Positions 9,066 through 18,966 of a stretch of 64,000 nt of DNA are shown here, piece after piece. Both the position numbers and the translations under genes were made by a program. This stretch comes from Polystyrenella longa (lineage in GTDB: Bacteria; Planctomycetota; Planctomycetia; Planctomycetales; Planctomycetaceae): NCBI RefSeq assembly GCF_007750395.1, contig NZ_CP036281.1, forward strand, positions 595,211 to 659,210, in the 5' to 3' direction. The notes beneath the pieces are model-generated. The model worked only from the letters and a program-made list of their open reading frames with translations. It was not told the DNA's origin and did no database searches. Numbering within the stretch: the stretch's first letter is position 1; every line of letters begins with the position of its first letter.

Positions 9066-9247
9066 CTTGCAATGCTCTTGGGGAAGTGGAACAGTTGAAA
9101 AAATGACAGGAGAGGGTCGCGTTTGCTGTTTGATCTGCTTTAGAATATTGGTTCGCGTCAACTTGGTGGGATTTGGGACTTTATAGTTTTGCCGAGAACG
9201 ACTCTGATAAATTAATAATGAACGCTCTGGATGATTGAAGGAACCGC

Positions 9248-10219
9248 ATGGAGACGGCACAGATTGCTGAGAAGATTTCTGCGAAATTCAATGCCGCAGT
9301 CACTGAAGTAGAAAAGGTCATCGTCGGGCAAACCGAAGTGATCGAAGCTGTTCTCGTTGCGCTATTCGCGGAAGGGAACGTCCTGATTGAAGGCGTTCCT
9401 GGTTTGGGAAAGACGCTGTTGGTGACGACATTGAGTCGCGTGCTTTCCTGTAAATCGACCCGTATCCAATTTACACCTGACCTGATGCCGTCCGATGTCA
9501 GCGGGACGTCGATCTATGACATGAAGACCCAGGAGTTCATTTTCAACGAGGGACCGATTTTCACCAACCTGTTGCTGGCCGATGAGATCAACCGGGCACC
9601 CGCGAAGACTCAGTCTGCCTTGCTGGAAGCGATGCAGGAACGACAGGTCTCGGTGGATGGCAAGACGCACAAACTGTCGCCCCCTTTTATCACCATTGCG
9701 ACCCAAAACCCGATTGAGCAGGAAGGGACCTACCCCTTGCCTGAAGCTCAGCTCGACCGGTTCATGTTCAAGCTGCTGATCGATTATCCGCCCCCCAGCG
9801 AAGAGGTCGGTATTTTGAAAATGTACGCTTCCGGAAAAGACAACCGACGGTTGGAACAGTTCGATGTCAGCCCGGTGTTAACTACGGAAGAGATCCTCAA
9901 GATTCAGAACGCTTTGCCTCGAATTATTGTCGAGGACACGGTGATTGAATATATCCACCAGATCATCAGCGCGACGCGTAACTGGCCGTCGATAGAAGTG
10001 GGGGCTAGTCCTCGCGCGGGGGTGAATTTATTGTTGGCCGCTCGAGCGATGGCTGCCTGCCGCGGACGCGACTTCGTGATTCCAGATGACGTGAAAGCCC
10101 TTGCTCCATGGGTGCTAAGGCATCGTCTACGGTTGAACCCGGATGCAGAAATTGAAGGCACCGAGCCCGATCAGGTCGTGTTGGATATCCTGGAGAACGT
10201 GGAGGCTCCCCGGACATGA
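9248..10219 (+). CDS. MoxR-family AAA+ ATPase
   Basis: A 323-aa AAA+ chaperone-like ATPase; MoxR proteins act with VWA-domain partners in assembling or activating complexes. Walker A GVPGLGKT is at 49-56, Walker [10 protein letters not shown] at 108-116, the sensor-1 region [18 protein letters not shown] at 151-168 followed by LDRFMFK, and the helical lid runs from about 240 with GASPRA (sensor-2 region). Length and motifs are standard. Its ATGA stop overlaps the start of the DUF58 gene by 4 nt, indicating translational coupling. It is one of two MoxR genes in the window (the other at 48807). Confidence 0.93.
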   Translation: METAQIAEKISAKFNAAVTEVEKVIVGQTEVIEAVLVALFAEGNVLIEGVPGLGKTLLVTTLSRVLSCKSTRIQFTPDLMPSDVSGTSIYDMKTQEFIFNEGPIFTNLLLADEINRAPAKTQSALLEAMQERQVSVDGKTHKLSPPFITIATQNPIEQEGTYPLPEAQLDRFMFKLLIDYPPPSEEVGILKMYASGKDNRRLEQFDVSPVLTTEEILKIQNALPRIIVEDTVIEYIHQIISATRNWPSIEVGASPRAGVNLLLAARAMAACRGRDFVIPDDVKALAPWVLRHRLRLNPDAEIEGTEPDQVVLDILENVEAPRT

Positions 10220-11526
10220 TTCCCCAACCTCGGTTGATTGTGATCTTGCTACTACTGCTTATTCCGTTCGTGGCAGGGATCTGGATTCCCGTCGCGACGA
10301 CGGTCGGTCAATATATACTCGTGTTTCTACTCGTGTTGCTGGTGGTCGATCTTTCCCTTTCTTCTTCGTTCAAGCACATTAAGGTCGAACGAAAGGTGAG
10401 CGAAGCGATGTCGGTCGGAGTGCCGAATCCGGTTAAGTTGGAAATCCAGAACCGCAATCCACAAACTGTGAAACTGCAACTTCACGATGAGCCACCGCAA
10501 CCCTCGACTATCGAAGGCTTACCTGCGACCGTCGTTCTGCGTCCGCAGCGCGAGACTGATGTCACCTATCATGCACTGCCCGCGCGACGGGGGAAGAATT
10601 CTTTCGGACGATTATTCCTCCGTATGAAAAGTCGGTTTGGGTTCTGGTTGCTGTTTGAAGAACGGGCGATCCCCCAGCCGGTCGACATTTTTCCCGATAT
10701 CCAAACTGTTCGACAGGTCGAACTTCTGGCCCGGCAGAATCGATTGGCGGAAGCGGGCGTTCGCATGTCACGATTTCTGGGACGAGGAAGCGAATTTGAA
10801 CGCCTCCGGGAATACCGTCGCGGAGACGAGTACCGCAGCATCGACTGGAAAGCAACTGCCCGTCGCCGAGAGTTGATCAGCCGCGAATACACAGTGGAAA
10901 AGAATCAGAACCTCTTGTTCCTGCTCGACTGCGGTCGGGGAATGTGCAATGAGGTCGACAACATTTCGCACTTCGACCGGGCACTCAATTCGCTGATTCT
11001 GCTCAGTTATGTGGCACTGCGGCAGGGAGATACGGTGGGCGTCCTTGCCTTTTCCAATCGTCTCGAACAGTCCGTCCGGCCGATGCGAGGCAAAGCCTCG
11101 CTTCAGAAAATGGTCCGGCAGATGTACGAGCTGCAGCCTCGGTATGAGTCGTCGGATTACGCCCTGATGGCGGAGCAACTGCGAAAGCGGTACCGCAAAC
11201 GGTCGCTGGTGATTCTGCTGACCTACGCAATGGACGAAGTTCATCTGGAATCGATCAGCCGCCAATTACGTCAAATTCGTTCACCCCACTTGATGTTAAC
11301 CGCCTTTTTAATGAACGAGCCTCTTCAGGCAAGGTACGAAGTTGTCCCGGAAAACAATCTGGAAGCGTTTCAGGTCGCCGCAGCGGGAGAAATGATCGCG
11401 ACCCAGTCCAAACAGTTACAGCGGCTGAGGCAGTCCGGTTTGCTGGTCATGGAATCGCTCCCGACACAACTTTCATCTCGGTTAATCAATGAATACCTCG
11501 ATATCAAAGCCCGTCATCTGCTCTAG
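10216..11526 (+). CDS. DUF58 domain protein (MoxR partner), membrane-anchored
   Basis: A 436-aa protein. Two N-terminal transmembrane helices (about 6-25 and 30-50) form a short hairpin, an Ig-like region of about 55-150 follows, then the DUF58 core with the signature GRGSEFERLREYRRGDEYRS at 189-208 and SIDWKATARR just after. A VWA-like fold begins at LLFLLDCGRGM (about 233-243). The metal-site motif is D-x-G-x-G rather than D-x-S-x-S, so metal binding may be lost or altered. Start ATG overlaps the moxR stop. The pair is the usual MoxR-DUF58 unit; the downstream BatA-type VWA proteins normally seen are absent here but present in the second cluster. Confidence 0.9.
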   Translation: MIPQPRLIVILLLLLIPFVAGIWIPVATTVGQYILVFLLVLLVVDLSLSSSFKHIKVERKVSEAMSVGVPNPVKLEIQNRNPQTVKLQLHDEPPQPSTIEGLPATVVLRPQRETDVTYHALPARRGKNSFGRLFLRMKSRFGFWLLFEERAIPQPVDIFPDIQTVRQVELLARQNRLAEAGVRMSRFLGRGSEFERLREYRRGDEYRSIDWKATARRRELISREYTVEKNQNLLFLLDCGRGMCNEVDNISHFDRALNSLILLSYVALRQGDTVGVLAFSNRLEQSVRPMRGKASLQKMVRQMYELQPRYESSDYALMAEQLRKRYRKRSLVILLTYAMDEVHLESISRQLRQIRSPHLMLTAFLMNEPLQARYEVVPENNLEAFQVAAAGEMIATQSKQLQRLRQSGLLVMESLPTQLSSRLINEYLDIKARHLL

Positions 11527-11812
11527 ACATTGTCCAGTATATCTGTGGAGGCTTCCTCTCGCATCAGGCAGGGTGCCGTCAGCTTCCAGTCTCGCTCTAT
11601 GATAATTCCTGCATTTCATGTTCACGTTTGCTGAGTGCCATGTCGTATCTTATTAGCTGTTACGACTGGTCTGGACGAGAGAGAATGTCAATTGAAAACG
11701 CGGCGTATTGGGGGGGACAGGCTTCTAACCTAACCTCCATAACAACTGACACAGAAATTTATGGCAGATTATTATGATTAACTACATCACGACGTAAGAA
11801 TGAGGTGAATGG

Positions 11813-12724
11813 GTGAAAACGTTGACTAATATACTGAAGATGATTCCGGGGCACTGCATGCTTTCAGGATTGTTATTCATATGTGCCATTGGATGCGCAG
11901 CCGATACTCCGGACCAACCCGTTCAAGCTGTCGATAGAATAGCGTTATCGGAGTCACTCTCCTCCTGCAACTTGCTCGTTGAAAAAGACTTCAAGCACTT
12001 TCAAGCGGGAAGACCAAAACGTGAGATACTCGAAGATGTCCAGTGGCGAGGCGACTTTATCATTTCGACCGAGCATGATGAAGAAGCCGTTGCAATAATT
12101 AGTTATGGACTTTGCCGCGAAAGTTTATTGACTACGGAGGTCGTTGAGAATACCCCACACGAAATCGAAGAATCGCTCTGGGCGATCTTTGTCGCAGACC
12201 GATTTGTCAAATTTATACTACCCCCAAAAGGTGATGGAAAACAACAGGAAGTTAACGACTTCAGTTGGTATTTACAGTCACTCAAATTTGAGCCAGTTGA
12301 ATTGGCTGCGATGCAAAAAGAAGTAATGTCCCGGCCAGAGACACCCTCGCAAACAGATCCTGGCTTGACAGCTGCATTTCTCATTCTAAAAGGAGCCGGA
12401 GCTGTTCCCCACCAGGCGAATTACGAGAAGAATCGCGAACTGCGCAATCAATTTAACGCCGCGCGACTCGAAATTGGAATGAACATGGCCGAAGTCGAAT
12501 CTATCTTTGGACAAGAGAAGCCGCTGAAGTCGGGAGAACTAGAGTCCGGTCCTTTCAGAATCTACGGTAGTAATGAATCATTTAATACTATTTACCCACT
12601 TCACTTTTCGAATATCTTGGTCTTATACCAGCAAGGAAAGGTAAGTGGTGTTTATAGTCTCAACCCCGGAGCAGATTGGTATCAACAGTTGCAGCATCGA
12701 TTTAGTGACTTGCCAGAAAAATGA
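11813..12724 (+). CDS. Hypothetical lipoprotein (303 aa)
   Basis: The N-terminus has a basic start, a hydrophobic segment and AIGC with Cys28, a passable lipobox, so it is probably lipid-anchored. The mature part is acidic. A late segment (EIGMNMAEVESIFGQEKP, about 222-239) again follows the small-lipoprotein pattern G-M-x(2)-E-V-x(3)-G-x-P seen in SmpA-like domains. No enzyme motif is visible. The start is GTG at 11813 with GAGGTGA directly upstream; the ATG a few bases earlier is out of frame. It stands alone between the MoxR pair and the large dehydrogenase. Confidence 0.7.
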   Translation: MKTLTNILKMIPGHCMLSGLLFICAIGCAADTPDQPVQAVDRIALSESLSSCNLLVEKDFKHFQAGRPKREILEDVQWRGDFIISTEHDEEAVAIISYGLCRESLLTTEVVENTPHEIEESLWAIFVADRFVKFILPPKGDGKQQEVNDFSWYLQSLKFEPVELAAMQKEVMSRPETPSQTDPGLTAAFLILKGAGAVPHQANYEKNRELRNQFNAARLEIGMNMAEVESIFGQEKPLKSGELESGPFRIYGSNESFNTIYPLHFSNILVLYQQGKVSGVYSLNPGADWYQQLQHRFSDLPEK

Positions 12725-13222
12725 GATTAATGGAGCCGCCGTTACTACTGAGTTGCCTTCATAGCAGCCCGTCGAAAACTATCACATCTGCCTGATCGGT
12801 CGTGAATACCGCCGGTGATTATCTTGGTCCGTATTGCGGGGTGGACTTTCAGGACCGTCCGATTTGAACTGCAAAAAAGCCGCGTAGCACACCAAACAGC
12901 CACTCAGTAACAGGAAAAGCAGGACAGCTCCCTGCAATCCCGCGATATGCTTCTATACGACCGCAGACTTGACTTTGCCTTACCGTTTAAGTCAGCATAA
13001 AGCATATTAAAGTGTCGATTGCAGGGATCTCGCCGGATCTGGCGGGACCTGTCCCTCTTAAATCAATTGACGCAGTTCGATAGCGAAGACCTGTTCGCAG
13101 AAAGTCGAATTGCGAATTCCCACCATTGGCTCTGGAATGAGCCCCCTTCATAAAGTTCATCGCCGGATACCCTCCCGCCCTAAAGTCACAACAGTACGGG
13201 GGGATTCCTCAAGGAGAAGTTG
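12725..13222. other. Intergenic region with a possible gene remnant
   Basis: About 500 bases without an intact gene. It holds a minus-strand remnant with a transmembrane-like segment (listed separately) and an inverted repeat TGACTT...AAGTCA near 12969-12993. The last part must contain the promoter and the AAGGAG ribosome binding site (13211-13216) of the dehydrogenase gene. Confidence 0.45.
12782..12952 (-). pseudogene. Possible remnant of a membrane-protein C-terminus
   Basis: On the minus strand an open frame starts after an in-frame TAG near 12955 and ends with TGA at 12784-12782. It encodes a strongly hydrophobic helix (AGLQGAVLLFLLLSGCLVCY) followed by a polar, Arg-rich tail. This resembles the last helix and cytoplasmic tail of a transporter. 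No intact upstream coding sequence is present. A small lipoprotein from the internal TTG is an alternative reading (LSGC lipobox-like). Low certainty. Confidence 0.22.
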
Positions 13223-16200
13223 ATGTCATTGCGTTGGTTATCTATTCCCTGTTTGGTTTTAACCCTCTGTCTGTCCTGGAGTGCCAGTCCACTTCAAGCA
13301 CAGGATAATTACAATGCCAGCTGGATCTGGCAGAATGGCGTGAAAGCCTGGGAAGATGCCCCGTCCGGTTCGGTCTGGTTCCGGCAGGTGGTTCGTTCAG
13401 GTGGTCCTTCTACAGGAGCCATGCGACTGGTCAGCAGTGATCCGTTTCAAGTCTGGGTGAATGGACAGGAAGTCGGTAAAGGCAACGGTAAAGAGCTGTA
13501 TCGCTATTCTCTGAATGGTATCGTCGGTCGTGGACCGAACGTGATTGCCGTTCGGGTTGATCATGGTGAGGGACAAGCTGGCCTGTTCGTCGATGGCGAA
13601 GTTCGCGATCAGGGGGGGACGAGTTTTCCTTTCGATTCCAATGGCGATTGGCTGGCGACATCCACCAAACCGGATGCAAGCTGGTTAACCGATGACTTTA
13701 ACAGCGAAGGCTGGAAGAAGGTCACTGTCTCCGGAGCTCATCCCGATTCTCCATGGAATGAACTGGAACTGAAAGATTCTTATCTGGATCGATACGCACT
13801 CGCACCGGGATACAAGATTGAACGAATTGGGGAACCTGAACTCGTGGGTTCACTTATCGCCATGACCTGGGGTAATAACGGTCGTGTGATCGCCTCTCAG
13901 GAAGGGGGACCGATCGTCACCATCACCGATGAAAACAACGATGGCATCTATGACAAAACGATTACCTATTCTGATCAGATGAAGAACTGCCAGGGATTGT
14001 GTACTGTCCTCAACGATCTGTATGCCGTTGGGCAGGGACCAGAAGGAGTGGGTGTCTATCTGTTACCAGATGAGAACAACGATGGTGTTGCCGACAGTAT
14101 CAAGTTGATTGGAAAAAACAAAAGCGGCGTTGGCGAACATGGTCCACACGATGTAGTCTGGGGACCAGACGGATGGCTGTATCACAACATGGGTAACCAT
14201 GCTTGGATGGATGCTGAAATGCAGCCGAATTCACCCGCGAAACACACTTACGAAGGGGTTCTGCTGCAACCCTCTTTCAAAGATGCGGGTGGCCACGCTT
14301 CGAAAATTACTGAGCCTGGCGGAACGATCTGGCGATTCACTCCCGATGGCTCCGAATGGTGGCGTGAAACATCTGGTTTTCGAAACGAATACGACATTGC
14401 CTTCAATAAATTCGGCGACCTGTTCACATTCGACTCCGACATGGAATGGGATGTAGGGATGCCCTGGTATCGCCCGGTACGGGTCAACCACTGTGTTCCC
14501 GGTGCCGAATTTGGTTGGCGAACTGGTTCCACCAAATGGCCGGAGTACTTCCTCGACTCCCTGCCAACGACCGTCGACATTGGTCGTGGTTCTCCCACCG
14601 GAGTCATCTATTACGAACACACCCAGTTCCCCAAAAGCGAACAGGATTCCTTCCTGATCTGCGACTGGTCGATGGGCCGTATTATGGCTGTGCCTCTTAA
14701 AAAAGAGGGAGCCTCTTATAATAGTGACTTCATGACGATCATCTCCGGAAACCCATTGAACGTTTCCGATATCGAAGTCGATCGTGATGGATCAATGGTC
14801 TTTTGCGTGGGGGGACGCCGCACCGAAGGGGGACTGTATCGAGTTACCTATGGCGATGAAAAACATGAAGCGGTCTCTGCTACTACGATTGAAGAGTTGA
14901 TCGCACTCCCACAAATCACTTCGGCTTGGGCACGCGAAGATGCCGTCGCTGTTAAAACGGCTGCAGGCGAAGAAGCGTGGAACCAGAAACTGGTCGAGTA
15001 TGCCCGTAAAGGTTCCCCTGCGGAACAGATTCGAGCGTTAACATTGCTGTCGCAACTCGGACCGAAACCAGAACTTTCCTTATTGATTGAACTGGCCGGC
15101 TCCAAAAATGTGATGGTTCGTAGTTTCGTGACTTTGCTGTTGGGAGATCATCCCGACAAACAAACTTACCTCGCACTGGAAAGCCTGCTTCGTGATACCG
15201 ACCCGATGGTCGCTCGCCGAGCGTGTGAAGCTTACGTTCGTCTGAATCAGGTTCCCCCAAAAGAGCCGTTGATTAAACTGCTGAGCAGCGAAGATCGTCA
15301 CGTGCGATTCGCCGCACGTCGTTCGCTGGAAATGATTCCGGCCGAACAGTGGAAAAAGGATATTCTCGCGTCGACTAATCCGAGTGAACGGACTTATGGC
15401 CTCCTTGCCTTAACTAATCTGAATGCGATTGAGCCGAACGTGCTGATGGAGCAGGTTCTCGATCTCCAGAAGTTCGGACGCGGTGGCATGACCAACCGAA
15501 CGCTACTGGAAACATTGCGGTTGGCTTCCCTCGCCATGATGGCGGGTGCAGAAGGTCAGCCCGTGGAACAGTTGGGCCAGAAACTTCTGGAACTCTTTCC
15601 CACGAACTCGCCCGATGCGAATATCGAACTGGCACGATTGCTTTCTCATCTCGATGTGGCCGAAGCGACTCCGAAACTGGTTGAGTATCTGGAAGCTGCT
15701 GCGGATCAGGAAACTCAGATTCGTCTGGCGATGTTCCTCAGTTACAAACGGAACGGTTGGACGCCTGACCTGCAGCGTCAATATTTAAGCTGGTACGAAG
15801 GAACCCGCAGCTGGGAAGGGGGCAACAGTTTTGTTCCTTATCTCGCCAATATTGTCAGTTCGGGAATCAGTAAGTATTCCCCCGAAGATCGCAAAGCTTT
15901 GTTACTGGAAGGGGTGTCGCGGCCTTTCGCCTCGTCATTGATTCTCAATACGAGTAAACCGGAAGAGATCGCCGATTTCGAATCGGTTGTGACAACGATT
16001 CTATCGGACGCGGAACAGAGCAAAGGAGCTGGCTCGGAAGAACTGGTGAACGTGCTCATTTCGTCACTCGGTAAGAGTGAACAGCCCGCAATTCGGGAAA
16101 CCTTGCGGACGATCTACGAGAACACTCCAGACCGCCGCGAGCAATTGGCGCGAGTCATCGCGGAGAAGCCTCAGGCAGAAGACTGGGAAGTACTCACCCG

Positions 16201-16984
16201 TACGTTGGCGTTTGGTGACAACACGACGTTGCAGTTGTGTCTGAATGCCCTGCGAAAGTTGGAGCAGAAACCAGAAGCAGCCGAACCGATGCGACAGGCG
16301 ATTCTGGCCGGTCAGAAGTTGGGCGATCAGGGTGGTCTAGTGGCTGTCGAATTACTGCAGGGCTGGACGGGCAAGCCTCATGGTAAAGATAAAGACGTGG
16401 CCGCCGCTCTCGCTTTCTATCGAACGATTTACGCAGAGCAGTTCCCCAAAGCCCCTTCTGCTGAAATGCAGAAAGTCGATGTCGCCGAGGCAGGTTTCAG
16501 CCTTAAGCAGCTGATGGACTACCTGGAAAATGACCCACAAGGTCAAAAAGGGGACGTCGAAAAAGGGAAGGTTGCCTTTGAGAAAGCGAAGTGTGCTAAG
16601 TGTCACCGGTTTGGAAATGAGGGCGCGAACGTCGGTCCCGACCTGACCTCCGTGCGGCGTCGCTTCCAGAGGAAAGAGATCATCGAATCGATCCTCTTGC
16701 CGTCACAGGTCATTTCAGACCAGTTTCGGATGGTCACCGTCATTACCGACGATGGCCTGATCCACAACGGCATGCCGGTCCCGGATAACACCAAACCGGA
16801 CAGCCTCGTACTCTTGTTGAGCGATGCGACGAAAATCGAAATCCCGAAAGACCAACTGGATGAGGAAATCCCGTCCAAGACATCGGTCATGCCGACCGGC
16901 CTGCTGAAGGATTTGACTCTTCAGGAAATCGCCGACATGTTTGCTTACATCGAGACGAGCAAATTCAACGAACCGACGAAATAA
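13223..16984 (+). CDS. PVC-type membrane-bound dehydrogenase with HEAT repeats and haem-binding C-terminus
   Basis: A 1253-aa exported protein. The signal peptide is about 1-27 (ending LQAQ). Residues about 30-170 form a beta-sandwich-like N-terminal domain. About 195-560 is the six-bladed propeller of the PVC putative membrane-bound dehydrogenase family (runs such as DENNDGIYDKT and GPDGWLYHNMGNHAW). About 590-1080 are HEAT-like helical repeats. The C-terminal domain has a c-type haem site C1124-AK-C1127-H1128 followed by GPDLTSVRRR and PSQVISDQFRM, the signature of the Planctomycete/Verrucomicrobium haem-binding domain. The ATG at 13223 follows AAGGAG by six bases; the TTG one codon earlier is less likely. 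Substrate is unknown; such proteins are thought to oxidise sugars or polyols at the envelope. Confidence 0.92.
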   Translation: MSLRWLSIPCLVLTLCLSWSASPLQAQDNYNASWIWQNGVKAWEDAPSGSVWFRQVVRSGGPSTGAMRLVSSDPFQVWVNGQEVGKGNGKELYRYSLNGIVGRGPNVIAVRVDHGEGQAGLFVDGEVRDQGGTSFPFDSNGDWLATSTKPDASWLTDDFNSEGWKKVTVSGAHPDSPWNELELKDSYLDRYALAPGYKIERIGEPELVGSLIAMTWGNNGRVIASQEGGPIVTITDENNDGIYDKTITYSDQMKNCQGLCTVLNDLYAVGQGPEGVGVYLLPDENNDGVADSIKLIGKNKSGVGEHGPHDVVWGPDGWLYHNMGNHAWMDAEMQPNSPAKHTYEGVLLQPSFKDAGGHASKITEPGGTIWRFTPDGSEWWRETSGFRNEYDIAFNKFGDLFTFDSDMEWDVGMPWYRPVRVNHCVPGAEFGWRTGSTKWPEYFLDSLPTTVDIGRGSPTGVIYYEHTQFPKSEQDSFLICDWSMGRIMAVPLKKEGASYNSDFMTIISGNPLNVSDIEVDRDGSMVFCVGGRRTEGGLYRVTYGDEKHEAVSATTIEELIALPQITSAWAREDAVAVKTAAGEEAWNQKLVEYARKGSPAEQIRALTLLSQLGPKPELSLLIELAGSKNVMVRSFVTLLLGDHPDKQTYLALESLLRDTDPMVARRACEAYVRLNQVPPKEPLIKLLSSEDRHVRFAARRSLEMIPAEQWKKDILASTNPSERTYGLLALTNLNAIEPNVLMEQVLDLQKFGRGGMTNRTLLETLRLASLAMMAGAEGQPVEQLGQKLLELFPTNSPDANIELARLLSHLDVAEATPKLVEYLEAAADQETQIRLAMFLSYKRNGWTPDLQRQYLSWYEGTRSWEGGNSFVPYLANIVSSGISKYSPEDRKALLLEGVSRPFASSLILNTSKPEEIADFESVVTTILSDAEQSKGAGSEELVNVLISSLGKSEQPAIRETLRTIYENTPDRREQLARVIAEKPQAEDWEVLTRTLAFGDNTTLQLCLNALRKLEQKPEAAEPMRQAILAGQKLGDQGGLVAVELLQGWTGKPHGKDKDVAAALAFYRTIYAEQFPKAPSAEMQKVDVAEAGFSLKQLMDYLENDPQGQKGDVEKGKVAFEKAKCAKCHRFGNEGANVGPDLTSVRRRFQRKEIIESILLPSQVISDQFRMVTVITDDGLIHNGMPVPDNTKPDSLVLLLSDATKIEIPKDQLDEEIPSKTSVMPTGLLKDLTLQEIADMFAYIETSKFNEPTK

Positions 16985-17384
16985 TACGCCTGGTTTCTTC
17001 CGGGAGACCTGTAAATCAGACTTCCCGAATCCAGACTTTTTGAACTTAGCCCTGCACCCGGAATTTTCGGTGCAGGGCTTTTTTTATTGTCATCAGAAGT
17101 GGCTGCAGCGTGCCGGTTTCCGATCCGTGGAAGCTACATTCATACGGCTTATTGCCTGTTTTCAGGCATTTAGCTCGATTTCGAGGTGCAAGGAACTGGT
17201 CTTGCGTCAGATTGGCGATCTCACTAAATTTCCGCAGCTTTTGTCACTTTTGGGTAAATTTCTCTCAAGTTCTGAGCCCGAATGACAGACAGCACCCTCT
17301 CGGACAACCGCATCCATCACGGCGGTTTCATACGAATAACTTTATCTGTGATAAACGGTCACCAGGACCCGGAAGGCGTCTTTC
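16985..17384. other. Intergenic region
   Basis: It holds the terminator of the dehydrogenase gene at 17048-17085. Frames at 16941-17285 and 17110-17397 have no protein-like character. I see no clear promoter. Confidence 0.45.
17048..17085 (+). terminator. Rho-independent terminator after the haem dehydrogenase
   Basis: Perfect 11-bp arms AGCCCTGCACC (17048-17058) and GGTGCAGGGCT (17069-17079), then a seven-base T-tract. It lies 64 nt after the stop codon. Confidence 0.92.
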
Positions 17385-18266
17385 ATGTCCCGCGTAAGCG
17401 AATTCATTTCAGTCTGTACGGTATTAACGCTGGTTCTCTGTGGAATGACTGGCTGTAATACGTCCAATGGCTGGTTTGCGAATAATGAAGGGGTGTCAGC
17501 CTATAAACAGGGCAATTACACCCTGGCCCGAAATGCATTCAAACGGGCGGCAATTGACGATCCCGATAACACCAACTACCAGTACAACCTGGCCATGGCG
17601 ATGAAAAAACAGGGCGATATGCAGGGGGCTGAGCAACAGCTTCGTCAAGCCTTGAACCAGCGTCCGGATCATCAAGCGACCAACCACGGACTGGCCGAAC
17701 TACTCAACAAACAGGGACGCTCTGCCGAAGCGTTACAGCTAATGCAGCAATGGGTTGCCGTCGAACCACAATTGCCCCAGGCGCATGTGGAACTGGCTTG
17801 GCAACAACGGGAAATGGGCAACACTGCAGGAGCCGAAGCTGCCTTGCAGCAGGCATTGCGTCTGCAACCGAATAACCCGGTGGCTCAAGCTCAGCTGGGA
17901 CAACTCTATCATTCGACCGGTAGAACTCCGCAAGCGGTCGCGATGTATCAGAATTCATTACAGAACAACTGGAACCAGCCTGAAGTTCACTCGCGGCTAG
18001 CCTCGCTACAAGGACCGATGTCGATCCAACGTGAACGTGCCCGGACTGCGGCGGTCAATTCGCCCTATACGGTTCCCTATGGAACGGCTACAGCCTCTCT
18101 GCCTGGTCAGTGGCAGGCTTATCAACCAGGCTATGCTCCGACAATGACGACGATGCAGCAGGTGCCCATGATGCAGTCGGCCCAAATGGCTCCGACTCCC
18201 ATCACCACCGGCAGTGTTGATGCCGATCCGGCCCATTCCGGAACCGCCGCAACGATCAATCGTTAG
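17385..18266 (+). CDS. TPR-repeat lipoprotein
   Basis: A 293-aa protein. A hydrophobic signal with GMTGC places the lipid-attached Cys at residue 24. From about 36 to 205 there are at least five tetratricopeptide repeats (patterns such as GNYTLARNAFKRA, GDMQGAEQQLRQAL, GRSAEALQLMQQ, GNTAGAEAALQQAL, GRTPQAVAMYQNSL), each with the 34-residue spacing. The C-terminal 80 residues are Gln/Met/Thr/Pro-rich and disordered. The role is probably a scaffold for an envelope complex. It is flanked by long non-coding stretches, so it is likely a single-gene unit. Start ATG at 17385; no strong Shine-Dalgarno is visible. Confidence 0.88.
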   Translation: MSRVSEFISVCTVLTLVLCGMTGCNTSNGWFANNEGVSAYKQGNYTLARNAFKRAAIDDPDNTNYQYNLAMAMKKQGDMQGAEQQLRQALNQRPDHQATNHGLAELLNKQGRSAEALQLMQQWVAVEPQLPQAHVELAWQQREMGNTAGAEAALQQALRLQPNNPVAQAQLGQLYHSTGRTPQAVAMYQNSLQNNWNQPEVHSRLASLQGPMSIQRERARTAAVNSPYTVPYGTATASLPGQWQAYQPGYAPTMTTMQQVPMMQSAQMAPTPITTGSVDADPAHSGTAATINR

Positions 18267-18966
18267 TCAAACTGGTTAATCGACGCATTCACCTGCAGAA
18301 GAGAAAACCGGCGTCCCAGTGCGGATCAAGCCGGTGACATTTGCAGAGAGAATCCTTAGCTAGAGCGGTCTCGCATTCGTTCTGGCTTGAAGTTCTGACC
18401 CAAACTCTTGAAAATGGGAATCGTGGGCGGCTTTGCTGAATTCGCCCACCCGCAGGTCTACAATAGACCTCGTGCTTCGTAGAACTCAGGTGTCGAGTTT
18501 CATTTTGCAGTAGAATGCCAGCGCATCCTCTCCTGTAAATGAATTCGTATACCACTTTTGGGAAGCCTCATGTACGACGCAAATGCGTTCCCGTCTGCAC
18601 GTTAATTCAGTGTTAACTCCTCGGATAATCATCGGTTGAGATCGACTTTGAACCGCTGGACTGGTTCTCATCGGCGGCTGGAACGTCTAAACTGTAGACG
18701 AGGCGATCACCTGTAGTTTCCAGTCGATTTTAATATCAACACTGTTGAAACAAGCCACGCAGGCGTCTTACATCCAACCCAGGGGCACTTGCCCACGGAT
18801 TCATGAAAGTGCCAATACAGGACAACGGATATCCTGTCGAAACGGTTCATTAAAGTTCATTACAAAGATGACGACCGGTAATCACTTTGTAGACGGAATG
18901 ATTTGAACTTTATCATTGACTGAAGCATCTTACCGGTGAAATAACTGCTACGAGCGAAGGCATCCT
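18267..18966. other. 700-base intergenic region with hairpins
   Basis: No supportable gene. A perfect 7-bp stem GTGGGCG (18423-18429) / CGCCCAC (18443-18449) without a T-tract lies downstream of the TPR lipoprotein. A palindrome around 18461 (AGGTCTACAATAGACCT) is also present. A nested inverted repeat at 18874-18937 precedes the cytochrome c peroxidase gene and is listed separately. The rest shows nothing recognisable; a non-coding RNA cannot be excluded. Confidence 0.45.
18874..18937 (+). promoter_or_regulatory. Nested inverted repeats upstream of cytochrome c peroxidase
   Basis: Outer arms ACCGGTAA (18874-18881) and TTACCGGT (18930-18937) are perfect. Inner arms AATGAT (18897-18902) and ATCATT (18912-18917) are also perfect with a 9-nt loop. 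The structure ends 29 nt before the start codon, so it could be a 5' UTR fold or an operator for a dimeric regulator. Inference only. Confidence 0.35.

Noticed and set aside
10768-11265. 165-codon minus-strand ORF
   Set aside because: Antisense to the DUF58 core.
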